DNA of 64,000 bases. Origin: Anisus vortex (Eukaryota; Mollusca; Gastropoda; Planorbidae). The stretch lies in contig OX421493.1 of assembly GCA_949126835.1 (NCBI GenBank), positions 59,257,898-59,321,897 on the forward strand, in the 5' to 3' direction. The notes beneath the pieces are model-generated. The model did not search any database, was not told where the DNA came from, and worked only from the letters and a program-made list of their open reading frames with translations. Positions 54,201 through 63,880 of this stretch are shown piece after piece. The position numbers were made by a program, and so were the translations under genes. Position 1 is the first letter of the stretch; each line of letters starts with the position of its first letter.

Positions 54201-55461
54201 AATGACATCAACATATCGAATTTACTGTAATTTAGATGAGTTGGAAAAGATGAACATGTAAACAAATACAAACAAATCAACAAAATTGTTGATTATTTTT
54301 TTTTACTAACTTTTAAAATAAAATGTATTAAAAAATATAAAAATAAATAAATGTATTCACATTTTAAAAAAGTTTGAATCTAAAAATATATTTAAAATAA
54401 AAAAGATATATATGATTTTGTTAAGCAAAAAATATAAATTAAAACGAAATTGAATACCAGTTGACGATGCTTTAATGTGAATTATTTTTTTAGGAAAAAT
54501 AGATCCCTCTTGTCCTTGTTAAATAACAAACAATAAATTTTAAATGAGAAACAGTCCCTTTATGTTTTATCATGTGTATCATGCTGAAAATTTACCAATC
54601 CTTTTTTGCATAACATTTTTTGTCAAGGCGGCTTAGACTTGATTTTTTAAAAAAGAAATTTGAAGATAGAAAATGTCTAATCTTATCTTATCTTAAACAT
54701 TATAGACGCTCCTTTATTTATAAGATACGATAAGAAAAGATTGCTTTATTGATCCGAATAAACGGAATATTTGATTTGATTACAAAAATTCCGTCTTTAT
54801 TATAGAAATTTCTTTTTTTTTATTTCTTCATTTGTCTTTTTGCAATAAGTATAAATAGCAATAATATATCTTATATTAAAAATATTTTGCTTTTAAATTG
54901 TTTACACAAACAGACCTTTGTTGACGTTCTTATATCTTATATGACTGTTTATCATGTATAGCTTTATATTTTATATTACTTTATATCGTTTATAACTTTA
55001 TATCTTATATTACTTTTTATCTTATATGACTATTTATCTTATACTACTTTATATTGTTTATAACTTTCTATCTTATTTAATTTTCTATCTTATATAACGT
55101 TTATCCTATAAACTATTCTTTTTTTTAACATTTTCTATCTTATATAACTTGTTATCCTATATAACTTTCTATCTTTTTAAAACTTTTTATCATATAACTT
55201 TCTATCTTATATAACTTTTTATCCTATATAACTTTCTATCTTTTTAAAACTTTCTATCTTATATAACTTTTTATTTTGTATAACTTTATATGTTTTTATC
55301 TTATATAAATTGTCCTGTTATATAACTTTATATTTTATATTTTAACTTTATATCTCATATTACTTTATATCTTTATACCCTATATATCTTTATATCTTAT
55401 ATAACTTCAAAAAACACATCTACAATACTATCTTGGGCCTGTAGATATAATATGTATGTAT

Positions 55462-55465
<4 letters not shown>
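54201..55465. other. AT-rich stretch with degenerate TTATATCTTATATAACTTT repeats
   Basis: From about 54940 to 55410 the sequence is an irregular array of TTTCTATCTTATATAACTTT-like units. At 54690-54780 there is a further (TTATC)n tail and GACGCTCCTTTATTTATAAG of the non-LTR family. No gene. Confidence 0.7.

Positions 55466-55515
<50 letters not shown>
55466..55515 (+). repeat. (AT)n microsatellite
   Basis: About 45 bases of pure AT dinucleotide. Confidence 0.95.
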
Positions 55516-55516
<1 letters not shown>

Positions 55517-55812
55517 ATATATACCCTATGGATACATATTGTTATAGCGATAATGTAAGTTGCCCATTCTATACAACTGCAGCATATGCTGTATGAGTCA
55601 TTTTATGAAGCTTGTTTTCGTGTGTTGACTACGGCCGGATTCTCGTATAGGCCTACGTAAAGAGCTTCTGGGATAGGTTCATCATAATGTCCGAGACACC
55701 GTACTGGACCTGCAACAACAATAACAACACCATAATAAAATAATAAATGAACTCAATAATTCAACAACTTTAAGTAAGAAATTGCCAAGAATAGCCAAGA
55801 CATCTTCTGCAC

Positions 55813-55984
55813 TAGGATTTTTTTCCGGGGCATGAGGGTGTCCCTGAGTCTACTCAGTTCTGATGAGTAACTGACATTAGTTGGAGTAAAAGTAAAGGCG
55901 ATTGGGCATTGTGTTGGCCACAAATCCTCTCGTTTGCCGTGGCCACAGAAACTGGTGAACGCTGCTTCACCAGCCCTATGTTTT
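55813..55984 (+). mobile_element. 5'-truncated tRNA-derived SINE
   Basis: Begins in the body (AGGATTTTTTTCCGGGGCAT) and keeps CTGAGTCTACTCAGTTCTGA, TGTGTTGGCCACAAATCC, GTGGCCACAGAAACTGGTGA and CGCTGCTTCACCAGCCCTAT; the tRNA-like head is missing. Confidence 0.85.
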
Positions 55985-56080
55985 ATTTTACGCTAATCCG
56001 TGGTCCGAGTCAAGTTATGCATATTTATTAATGTCTTAAATGATGTTAAGTTACTAGTTTTCCTGGTTTGTTTAGGCAAC

Positions 56081-56319
56081 TGTCATGTACGCACCCTGTA
56101 TTTTATCTTGTTTTGTTGTGCACTAAATATAATCGGTGTTGGATTGAAAGGTGCGACATGTTGACAGTTCACGTTCGAGTTTTGATGTCGTACAAAGTGA
56201 TGTATTTATTCTGAGTTGTATTTTTTTTTCATTCATTAAACAGTTTGTAATTAACACTCGTTTCGTGTTAATCAAGTCAGACGATAAACTAGCCTAAGCA
56301 CTGTAAGTCGCTTATTACA
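56081..56319 (+). repeat. 5' LTR
   Basis: 239 bp with TG…CA ends; pairs with 60753-60990. Confidence 0.92.
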
Positions 56320-56420
56320 TGGGGGCACTCGTCCTAAAGGATCTGTTGAGTAAGTTTGGTTTGTAGAAAAGGAAACTGCGAATTTTTCTTTTAAAGACTA
56401 TAAGTGTATAAGCCTTCATA

Positions 56421-57070
56421 ATGGATACTTCGGTGGCACTGCCCGATGTGTATGATAGTTTTGTAGGGGCAAAAGAGGAGGATGCGTCCTGTCGGTCACC
56501 GCCGGTTTTGTCTGCGGCAAATCAGTCAGTCAACGCTCAAATCGAATTAGCTAGACTGAGAATAAAACAATTGGAGATTGAAGAGAGAATCGAGTTGGCG
56601 AGAATGGCGCAACGAAATCAGATGGCGCCAACGCAAACCCCTGCGCACTGTAAGCAACAGTTCGACAAGAGTCTACGAAACTTCGCGGAGAGTGAAGATC
56701 TGGAAAACTATTTACTGGTTTTTGAAGCCACGGCGGAGAAGAGCAATCTACCGAAAGAACGCTGGTCAAGTCAGCTTTTACATAAGCTCACAACGGAACT
56801 GCGAGATGTGATGATCGCCCAAGGCATTGCGAATTGTGAAGATTATGACCACGTCAAGGCGCAATTACTCAAATACGCGGGCTATGTGGAAGAGACTTAC
56901 AGGAAAAAGTGGGATTCCCTCACTCCTAAAGGGGACAATTTCAGGGAGTTCGCTATGACTTTAAGGAGGACTCTTGAAAGCTGGATGAAAAGTTCTAATA
57001 CCCCAAAAACATTCGAGGGTCTCAGAGATCTGATGTTTAAAAGTAGTACAAGGAATTATCACCGGAGGTA
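56421..57070 (+). CDS. Gag of the second LTR element (first part)
   Basis: 216-residue frame. Residues 40-70 are a charged helix (ELARLRIKQLEIEERIELAR). From about 80 a capsid-like domain: SEDLENYLLVFEATAEKSNL, LLHKLTTELRDVMIAQGIAN, VKAQLLKYAGYVEETYRKKW, FREFAMTLRRTLESWMKSS, FEGLRDLMF. The frame ends at 57071 in NYHRR. The homologous continuation (YKELSPEVVIDLAHKKPES) is in the −1 frame from about 57047. The −1 frame has stops just before, and I see no slippery heptamer, so this looks like a mutation rather than programmed shifting. Confidence 0.8.
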
Positions 57071-58255
57071 GTGATTGATCTCGCACACAAGAAACCCGAA
57101 TCAGTAGAAGGTGCTCTAGACATAATAGATAGTTTCAAGGTTGCTGGTAAAGAAGTTAGGATACATATTGCTGACCGAGGGGTCGGAGAAAATCGTGCCG
57201 CCTCAATCTTGTCGGATAACTATAACGCTCCTGTACAGAAAGATTTAAAGCCCAACATCCGGGACAGTAATATACAGAAAGTCACACAAGAAACCATGGC
57301 CACCAGGACAAATAGATTGCAATGCTTTTATTGTAAAAAAGAAGGCCACATGAAGAAATATTGCAGGAAACTGGAGAAGGCAAACCAGACGACAAAAAAA
57401 GTGGTGGCGTTGATGAAAACGCTATGGAAGGAAGAGAAGTACAGCTCAGAGGATAAAGATACGATTAGGACAAACTCACAAGAGCAGCAGACTAGGAAAC
57501 TGAATACGGTTCAACTGGAAAATTCGTCGTATTGTTGTGCTTGTCAGGAAGTTTCCTCGACTGAAAGCACGTTCATAGACAGGAAATCTCCAATAACATT
57601 GTCTCGGGGGTTGGAAAACTCGGAGAGGCGTCTGGTTAGTTGGAACCATTGTCCTGTGAACTCTGGACAGAGTTTATCGGCAGTAGGTGTCGAGGGTAAA
57701 CATCTAGTCGTGCCTGCAGAAGAGTCCTATGAGAAGAGTCAAGACTATCAAGAGAACTCAAGTGATTCGAGACTTACGAACTTTTTGCCGTTCATTTCTG
57801 AGGGTACAGTGGCATTACCTGATGACGATGACAACGTTGGTTCTCCCATTAAGATACTGAGAGATACAGGTGCATCTTTATCCGTACTACTCTCATGTGT
57901 CTTGCCTTTGTCGTCAAGGACATATACGGGAAACAGCGTCTTGTTGCAGGGTGTCGAGATGGGAAGCCTCCGAATACCGCTGCATCGTGTGAAGTTAAAG
58001 TCTGAATTGGTCACCGGAGAAGTTGTGGTAGGCGTTATGTCGACACTACCATTTGATGGGATTGCCTTGCTAATTGGCAATGATTTAGCAGGTGGTCGGG
58101 TGAAACCGGATCCCATTGTGACAGACATACCTGTTGTTGATGATTCGGTAACTGAGGACAATGAATTGTATCCTGTTTGCGCTGTTACTAGAGGTATGCG
58201 TCAGAAAGAGACTCGTGAAGAAAAGTCAGTGCAGAAGAGACTGAAGTGGAAGTAG
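57047..58255 (+). CDS. Gag C-terminus, zinc knuckle and aspartic protease
   Basis: Continues gag in the −1 frame, then a CCHC knuckle CFYCKKEGHMKKYC at about 57328-57369, a Ser/Thr/Glu-rich linker, and a retroviral-type protease with ILRDTGASLSVL near 57855-57890 and LLIGNDLAGG near 58067-58096. The frame stops at 58255. The next 180 bases, over shifted frames, give SSREKLIRLQKEDVEVAALL, the pre-integrase segment. So protease leads straight into integrase; the roughly 2 kb of RT/RNase H expected of a Ty3/gypsy element is absent. Confidence 0.8.
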   Translation, partial: YKELSPEVVIDLAHKKPESVEGALDIIDSFKVAGKEVRIHIADRGVGENRAASILSDNYNAPVQKDLKPNIRDSNIQKVTQETMATRTNRLQCFYCKKEGHMKKYCRKLEKANQTTKKVVALMKTLWKEEKYSSEDKDTIRTNSQEQQTRKLNTVQLENSSYCCACQEVSSTESTFIDRKSPITLSRGLENSERRLVSWNHCPVNSGQSLSAVGVEGKHLVVPAEESYEKSQDYQENSSDSRLTNFLPFISEGTVALPDDDDNVGSPIKILRDTGASLSVLLSCVLPLSSRTYTGNSVLLQGVEMGSLRIPLHRVKLKSELVTGEVVVGVMSTLPFDGIALLIGNDLAGGRVKPDPIVTDIPVVDDSVTEDNELYPVCAVTRGMRQKETREEKSVQKRLKWK

Positions 58256-58444
58256 AGTTGGGAGCTACGTTTTCCAAAGTCTATTTGAAGAGGAACATAA
58301 AAAGACCTCTTCGGGAATTTTGTCATCACGTGAAAAGCTGATACGTCTACAGAAGGAAGATGTTGAGGTTGCAGCTTTACTGAGATCGCCGTATCTGATG
58401 AAGAGGAGAAAACCTCGGCAGTCTACTATTTTTTCAAGAATGAT

Positions 58445-59113
58445 GTGCTGATGAGGCATTCGAGACCGCCAGAAGCGAATCCGGATGATGACGACTGGAG
58501 AGCGGTAATTCAAATCGTCGTGCCGCTAATCTATCGTTCTGATATCCTTCAGCTAGCCCATGACTCGTCTTTTGCTGGTCATTTTGGAGTCAATAAAACG
58601 TATCAACGGATACTTCGCTATTTTTACTGGCCTGGTTTGAAACATTATGTTGCCGCCTATTGCAGGTCATGCAATACATGTCAGTTAGTGGGCAAGCCAA
58701 ATCAGACGATCCCAGTTGCGCCATTACATCCGATTCCGGTCCTCCATGAACCTTTCAGTCATATAATCATCGATTGTGTGGGCCCCTTACCGAAGTCGAA
58801 ATCGGGTCATCAATATCTGCTGACAATCATGCATGCAGCATCTGGATATCATGACGTCATACCAATTCGATCGATCACAGCCGAGCGGATAACTGATCAT
58901 CTGATGAAGTTCTTCACCAGATATGGTTTGCCAAAGTCGTTGCAAACTGACCCAGGTGGTCATTTGACTTCTTGTATTTTTCAGAAGATTCCTGATAAAC
59001 TTACTGATGGAGATCCGATGTTGAGTGCGTGTCATTCGCAGTCCCAAGGTGCGTTGGAACGTTTTCATCAGGCATTGAAGACGATGTTCGGACTTACTGC
59101 ATGGATCATCTAA
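58445..59113 (+). CDS. Integrase of the second LTR element, cut by the hAT insertion
   Basis: HHCC finger (LAHDSSFAGHFG … YCRSCNTC), catalytic core with D in IIIDCVGPL, D in LQTDPGGH and E in GALERFHQ; 35 residues lie between the last two, so the triad is complete. The frame ends a few codons into the hAT element at 59116. Beyond it the frame 59869-60120 continues with WDKGVPLMLF and a C-terminal-domain-like part (FVLLPASPG … PFTVIQSEKDYYDV). About 100 residues of the usual intervening region seem to be missing, an additional internal deletion. Confidence 0.8.
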   Translation: MLMRHSRPPEANPDDDDWRAVIQIVVPLIYRSDILQLAHDSSFAGHFGVNKTYQRILRYFYWPGLKHYVAAYCRSCNTCQLVGKPNQTIPVAPLHPIPVLHEPFSHIIIDCVGPLPKSKSGHQYLLTIMHAASGYHDVIPIRSITAERITDHLMKFFTRYGLPKSLQTDPGGHLTSCIFQKIPDKLTDGDPMLSACHSQSQGALERFHQALKTMFGLTAWII

Positions 59114-59115
59114 AA

Positions 59116-59860
59116 CATAGGTTCTCAACGGGGGCGATATTGCCCCCCCAGGGGGCGTTGAGAAGCTTTAGGGGGGCGATAACATTCCCGGGGGCGATGA
59201 AGGGCAAGTGGGCGGTACATACGTACCTGCTATAATTTCAACAACTCAGCTATTTGAATCGATTAGTTTTTGGATGAAATGTGATGTAAACGCAAGTGCT
59301 ACTAAATTTCTGATATCCCCCAACAGTAGGCATACATATTACTGAACAAATAAGAATCGCAATCACTTTTCGATGAAGTAGGGGTTAGTACTTGGCAAAT
59401 ATGTTATGCGGCCGTCTCGTCTTATGGTTGGTTCACGGACTGTCGCCTTAACATCGGTTACTATTACTAATTTTACTCGTTTTACTGAGATGTCCTTTAA
59501 CGCGTTTGAATTCTTTGTATTGAGGAACCACAATAGCTGAGCGGTATAGATACGTAGTAATTATACAAACTGGGTAGTTATTGAAATGCTTGAAAATATT
59601 CATATAAATTCTTTAGTCATATAATATTTATACAATTTTCAAATAATTTGTACAGTTCTATCATATCATTTCAAAGTTATAAATGCAAGCCATTCAGTTT
59701 TTTTGTAAAAGAAAAACAAATTGAAATATTACCTCAAATGAAAAGGGTTAATTATCTCCCTTTAATTAACAAATGTTTCCGCTAAAATTAAGTTGGGGGG
59801 CGGTGAGCGGAAAAAAAATTTAAAAGGGGGCGGTGAGCCGAAAAAGGTTGAGAACCTATG
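59116..59860. mobile_element. 745-bp hAT element with perfect 8-bp duplication
   Basis: CATAGGTTCTCAAC and GTTGAGAACCTATG are exact inverted repeats. ATCTAAAA is present on both sides (59108-59115, 59861-59868). Ends are rich in GGGGGCG. The right part, read in reverse, resembles the 3' halves of the hAT remnants at 2297-3085 and 44440-45330 (AATTAAAGGGAGATAATTAACCC). No transposase ORF. Confidence 0.9.
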
Positions 59861-60752
59861 ATCTAAAAGCATGGGACAAGGGAGTACCGTTGATGTTGTT
59901 TGTTACTCCACAGCACGACATCACGGACAATTACGAGTCTGGGAACGGAATCAGGAAAAGTTTTGTTCTATTGCCCGCCAGTCCAGGGAAGGTCGTGGTG
60001 TATTTGACAAGTGTATTGGTTGGTGCTATGTCTAAGCCGTTTACGGTCATCCAAAGTGAGAAGGACTACTATGACGTTTCTATGATGAGAAATCAGTTCA
60101 GAAACATTTCTTCCAGCAAGAATGAGAATGGGATAGCTCTCACGTTTATGATAGAACTCCAGCAGATGAAGATTGTTTGCCTGGACAAAAATCATGGCAT
60201 GGAATTTGTCGTGTGTACGTTGAGTCGATGGATGGATCAACATATGGAACTGTTGGTGATGTTGTACATACAGTACTTGGCAACGCTTGGAAAAGATGGG
60301 GGTTCTTGCATTAACTCCCCAAGCACCAAGGAGAACATGGACTACATGTTACCGCTGACACACAGTCAGACATTTGGCTGCTACATCGTTTTCATGGGAA
60401 ACTATCCCTTGTATGTTACATATTTGGTTTTTTATCTCATAATGACATTTCTTCTATTGCCATTTCCACACCAGGACGGAATGTATTTTCTTATGGACTT
60501 TTGTTACATGTCATGGGGGGAATAGACAGGATTGTTAAAGAAAGGGGAGATTTTGTTGCCAAAGTATTGTTTTAAAGTTTTAATAGAGCCTGGGTGGTGT
60601 GTTTTATCTTAATGACTCTTATGTTTTAGAAATTTTGATAATGTATTGAGTTGTTTTAGTTTGTTTTGGAGAGAAAGGATGTGTTTTCTCTTAAAATTCG
60701 CCATTTGTGGTTTAAAAGGTGAATTGTTAAGTTTAGTAGGGGGGGGGGGGGG

Positions 60753-60990
60753 TGTCATGTACGCACCCTGTATTTTATCTTGTTTTGTTGTGCACTAAGT
60801 ATAATCGGTGTTGAATTGAAAGGTGCGACATGTTGACAGTTCACGTTCGAGTTTTGATGTCGTACAAAGTGATGTATTTATTCTGAGTTGTATTTTTTTT
60901 CATTCATTAAACAGTTTGTAATTAACACTCGTTTCGTGTTACTCAAGTCAGACGATAAACGAGCCTAAGCACTGTAAGTCGCTTATTACA
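60753..60990 (+). repeat. 3' LTR
   Basis: 238 bp, about 98% like the 5' LTR by eye. Its end lies 26 bp from the splice donor of the receptor transmembrane exon. Confidence 0.92.
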
Positions 60991-61015
60991 ACCCATTCCA
61001 AACGTAAAGTGTTAC

Positions 61016-61195
61016 CTGCTGCGTTATTTTCGGGTATTTTATTCCCTGTGTCTGTAGGCCGGGGATGGTTCCTGAAGTGTCTGACAATAACTCCTACAGC
61101 AACAGCAAGAAGAATGAGAACAGCTAAAGTTGTACCAACTCCAATGCCGAAAGAGGCAGCATGAAATGAAGAGCTTTCTGTTGGATCTACACATC
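61016..61195 (-). CDS. Second EGF-type receptor: transmembrane exon
   Basis: 180 nt, acceptor CTATTTCCAG, donor GCAG/GTAACA, phase 1 both sides. It encodes GCVDPTESSSFHAAS, then a membrane span FGIGVGTTLAVLILLAVAVG and VIVRHFR, a basic stop-transfer, and the start of a Pro/Asn-rich cytoplasmic tail. It joins in phase to the EGF exon 61961-62083. The rest of the tail must lie further left on the minus strand, beyond the nested repeats; I could not find it. The splice donor is only 12 bp from a non-LTR remnant and 26 bp from the LTR element, so intron function may be affected. Confidence 0.8.
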
Positions 61196-61276
61196 CTGGA
61201 AATAGAACAGTTTACTAAATTAATAAAGGGTCGAAAATATTTGTTTCAACTAAATGTATGTAAGCTTATATACAAA

Positions 61277-61490
61277 GACTATAATAAGATGGACAGCTTG
61301 CTTTAATATTTTTGCTATTTGAGGACTCGAATGACTTCTTTTCAAAATCCCCGATTCCGTTGTTTACTGTGCACTTCGTTTTATTTAATCTCTATGACTC
61401 TATGATTAGCTCTATGGCAAATTAATATAGAAATCGAAAGTTTTATACAGCGGAAACATTTAGGCAAACGTTGGAGTGTAGAAGTCATTT
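61277..61490 (-). mobile_element. GGACCGC MITE family, worn copy in reverse orientation
   Basis: CAAAGACTATAATAAGATGGA then CAGCTTGCTTTAATATTTTTG, and later GAAATCGAAAGTTTTATACAG and CGTTGGAGTGTAGAAGTCATTT follow the reversed order of 20292-20585. Confidence 0.6.
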
Positions 61491-61494
61491 AAAT

Positions 61495-61640
61495 CGTGTT
61501 ATTACTATTGATTTGTGTTAAACTTTGATGTTATGTGTTATGATGAATTAAAAGTTAGTTGTAATTATTCATGGCGTCGATTCTAAATTACTTGGATGAA
61601 AGTTTGGGCGACAGTTAAGGATTCCCTAGATAGAGAGACT
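61495..61640 (+). repeat. LTR-like dispersed repeat, copy 3 (3' part)
   Basis: GTGTTATGATGAATTAAAAG, AATTATTCATGGCGTCGATTC and TTGGATGAAAGTTTGGGCGA match the 3' portions of 30527-30930 and 43835-44220. Confidence 0.45.
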
Positions 61641-61960
61641 TAACACCTTCCTAGAGTGTTGCGTAGGAAATGGTATAGATTGCCTAAAGTATTTAACAAA
61701 ACCAGCATAAGGTTTCACATTTTTCATTAAACCTATGACTAAACGTTAGCGGTACAGGGCCTAGGTTTGTATTCTTGGAAAACAAAACAATTTATATCAA
61801 TTATTCTAACTGGACAACAAATTCTGTTCAAATTAGGCCTACTGAAATAAAAATGTAGATTCTTAATTAAAAAAAAACAACAATTGTAGTAGTAATTTTG
61901 TAAAAATAAAAATAATTGGTATAAATATAATTATTGTGACGTTTATTTCTTTGACTTTAC

Positions 61961-62083
61961 CTTCATCATCAGTAACGTCACAGCTATTTGGGCAGGTTTT
62001 ATTTCGCAAAGCGCAATTGGTATTCGTACAGCCGCCTGGAATTTCTTGCTTACAATTGACTCCATAGAATCCCTTGGCACAGG
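61961..62083 (-). CDS. Second receptor: EGF-like exon
   Basis: 123 nt, phase 1, acceptor TCATGTCTCAG, donor GAAG/GTAAAG. Encodes ACAKGFYGVNCKQEIPGGC, TNTNCALRNKTC and PNSCDVTDDEG, a short, atypical module rich in cysteine but lacking the usual CxxGYxGxxC end. It lies just outside the membrane, next to the transmembrane exon. Confidence 0.75.
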
Positions 62084-62342
62084 CTGAGACATGAATATAC
62101 TGCTATAGCGTTCATACATAGTATAATATAGTATATAGTAAAATACTAACAACAAGATAATTAGTCAATTATTTAATATAAACCAAAAGATTTTGATAAG
62201 GGTCTAATAAACATATAAATAGACTTTGTTTGAATGTGTCTGAATAACGGAGATGAATCAGGCATATGAAATGTGTTGTGAAAAAAATGAATATGGAAAA
62301 CATATCAATAAAATATCAACTAAAGCTGACGGTTTTCGAGCG

Positions 62343-62850
62343 GCAGCGAGTTGGACTGACGTACCGAATTATCCGTGTAAAGTGTCGTGTGATTAAGTGT
62401 CCATATGTTTTAGTGTAGCTTGTTTATCTGTCGTGTGATTAAGTGTCCGTATGTTTAAGTGTCGTGAGATTAAGTGTCCGTATGTTTAATTGTAGCCTGC
62501 TTATCTGTCGTGTGATTAAGTGTCCTTATGTTTAAGTGTCGTGTGATTAAGTGTCCGTATGTTTATATGTAGCCTGTTTATCTGTCGTGTGTTTAAGCGT
62601 CCCCATGTTTATCTGTCGTGTGGTTAAGTTATGTGTTTAAGTGCCGCGTGTTCAAATGTCGGTACACCTTTCGAATCCCGGTGAAGGTTAATTTTTTTCT
62701 CCCGCGTCTGGCGTGTGTCCCTGAGCCTACCCAGTTACCTGTCCTTAGTCGGGGTAATGTAAAGGCGGCTGTGTATTGTGCTGTCCACAGAAACTAGTGA
62801 ACGCTGCTTCATCGGCCATATGATCAATGGTCCGAAGGGTACTTTTTTTT
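62343..62850 (+). mobile_element. SINE with a minisatellite grown inside its tRNA-like head
   Basis: Head begins CGGTTTTCGAGCGGCAGCGA…CTGACGTACCGAA, is interrupted at about 62372, and resumes near 62665 with TTTCGAATCCCGGTGAAGG, followed by the family body (CTGAGCCTACCCAG, GTGAACGCTGCTTCATCGGC, GGTCCGAAGGGTAC). Intronic in the second receptor. Confidence 0.75.
62372..62660 (+). repeat. Minisatellite TGTCGTGTGATTAAGTGTCCGTATGTT
   Basis: Higher-order repeat of GTCGTGTGATTAAGTGTCC(G/A/T)TATGTTTAAG(T) with about seven to eight units and TAGCCTG(T/C)TTATC variants. It splits the SINE head between its A- and B-box-like parts. Confidence 0.88.
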
Positions 62851-63071
62851 TTAATTATAGACTAATCGCAAATACAATATTTATATAATAATATGCTCAT
62901 TTTGCTTTAAATAAAGGAAGAAGCCTAAACTTTTAGACTGCACTATCGAAAACAAAGTAAGTTTAAAATAAGTAACCTTCAATTGTGTTTTATTTAAAAT
63001 GTGTTATTAATAAATAAAGTATACCTTTATTAAAGTACTTATTAAGAGAAACCAAAATTAGATGTATTAAC

Positions 63072-63209
63072 CTTGAGTACAATAAGGTGGATCAGAGTAT
63101 CCATCACATCCAGCAGTACATAATCCATCAATACTGTCACAATATTGATATTGACATCTGTCACTACAGTCTTGTCTACAGTTTAATCCCCATTTATCCG
63201 CAGGGCAAT
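63072..63209 (-). CDS. Second receptor: EGF-like exon
   Basis: 138 nt, phase 1, acceptor AAACTTGCAG, donor CAAG/GTTAAT. Encodes DCPADKWGLNCRQDCSDRC, QYQYCDSIDGLCTAGC and DGYSDPPYCTQG. Strongly resembles the exon at 63881-64000 (WGL.C…DC/KC…DG.C…C.G.SDPP.CT.G), indicating tandem exon duplication within the gene. Confidence 0.78.
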
Positions 63210-63510
63210 CTGCAAGTTTCAAACACATTGATATGTACATAAGGAATGCAAAGTTTTATACTAAAAAAAATCCGGAAACACCTGGAGCAAAACGTTTTCT
63301 GTTGATGATGTAAACACAAAGATGGTACGATGACATCATGAACTAGACAAGAGTAATGTTGGGCGATGCATTCAGGAATTGTGGACCAACGAGCGAAAAA
63401 CAAACAACTATCATGGTGTTATGTTAGCTGGGGCGGTAACAAAGAGTAAAAGACATTATATTATTTAGGTAGATTACCAACACATCATTTTTTTTTTTAT
63501 TTGAAAAGTC

Positions 63511-63725
63511 CAACTTGGGGTTTGGCAACCTAGGGAACACGTGCCACGTTTGACACGCATACTTTTTTTCAATAGCACGCGGAAGGCACCCCAAAAAGGT
63601 AATTCAAGTCTTTTCTACAAGATATTAAGTAATAGGGCTGCATAAATTGTATGCTCTTGGCACGCTAAATGAATTAGAAAAACTACTTTAGGAAATTGTC
63701 AACAAAAGGTTGCCGACCCTTGGCT
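63511..63725. mobile_element. hAT-like MITE, worn
   Basis: Left TTGGGGTTTGGCAACCTAGG and right AAAGGTTGCCGACCCTTGG are imperfect inverted repeats; CACGTGCCACG and CTTGGCACGC are internal. No clean 8-bp duplication. Confidence 0.55.
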
Positions 63726-63880
63726 TAACTTATCAAATAATGAACCTTTATTTTTTTATGTGATTATATTGAAATTAATACAATAAAAAGGACTATAGTT
63801 TTTCGAAATATTTTAATAAAATATTTAGAAGATGATAAATTTAATGCAACAAAGTTAAAGTGAAATAGTTTCCATCATAC

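Larger units (their letters stand above)
56081..60990 (+). mobile_element. Second LTR retrotransposon without RT, interrupted by a hAT element
   Basis: LTRs at 56081-56319 and 60753-60990 (TGTCATGTACGC…CGCTTATTACA) differ at about four bases and one T-run length. After the 5' LTR comes TGGGGGCACTCGTCC, similar to a proline-tRNA primer-binding site. A G-rich polypurine run (G14) precedes the 3' LTR. Inside are gag, zinc knuckle, protease and integrase in two or three frames, with no RT or RNase H. No clean target duplication is seen: CAAC is shared only if the terminal CA of the 3' LTR is counted. The flanks 56040-56080 and 60991-61004 read together as one non-LTR fragment like 54100-54160, which confirms a single insertion. 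Confidence 0.9.

Noticed and set aside
57030..57075. Programmed −1 frameshift between gag and protease in the second LTR element
   Set aside because: No slippery heptamer at the switch, −1-frame stops lie immediately before, and homologous gag sequence spans both frames, so a mutation is likelier.
59833..60525. Envelope-like protein after integrase because of a hydrophobic end
   Set aside because: Its first half matches an integrase C-terminal region; the hydrophobic part is in an uncertain frame after internal deletion, and no signal peptide, cleavage site or cysteine pattern supports an envelope.
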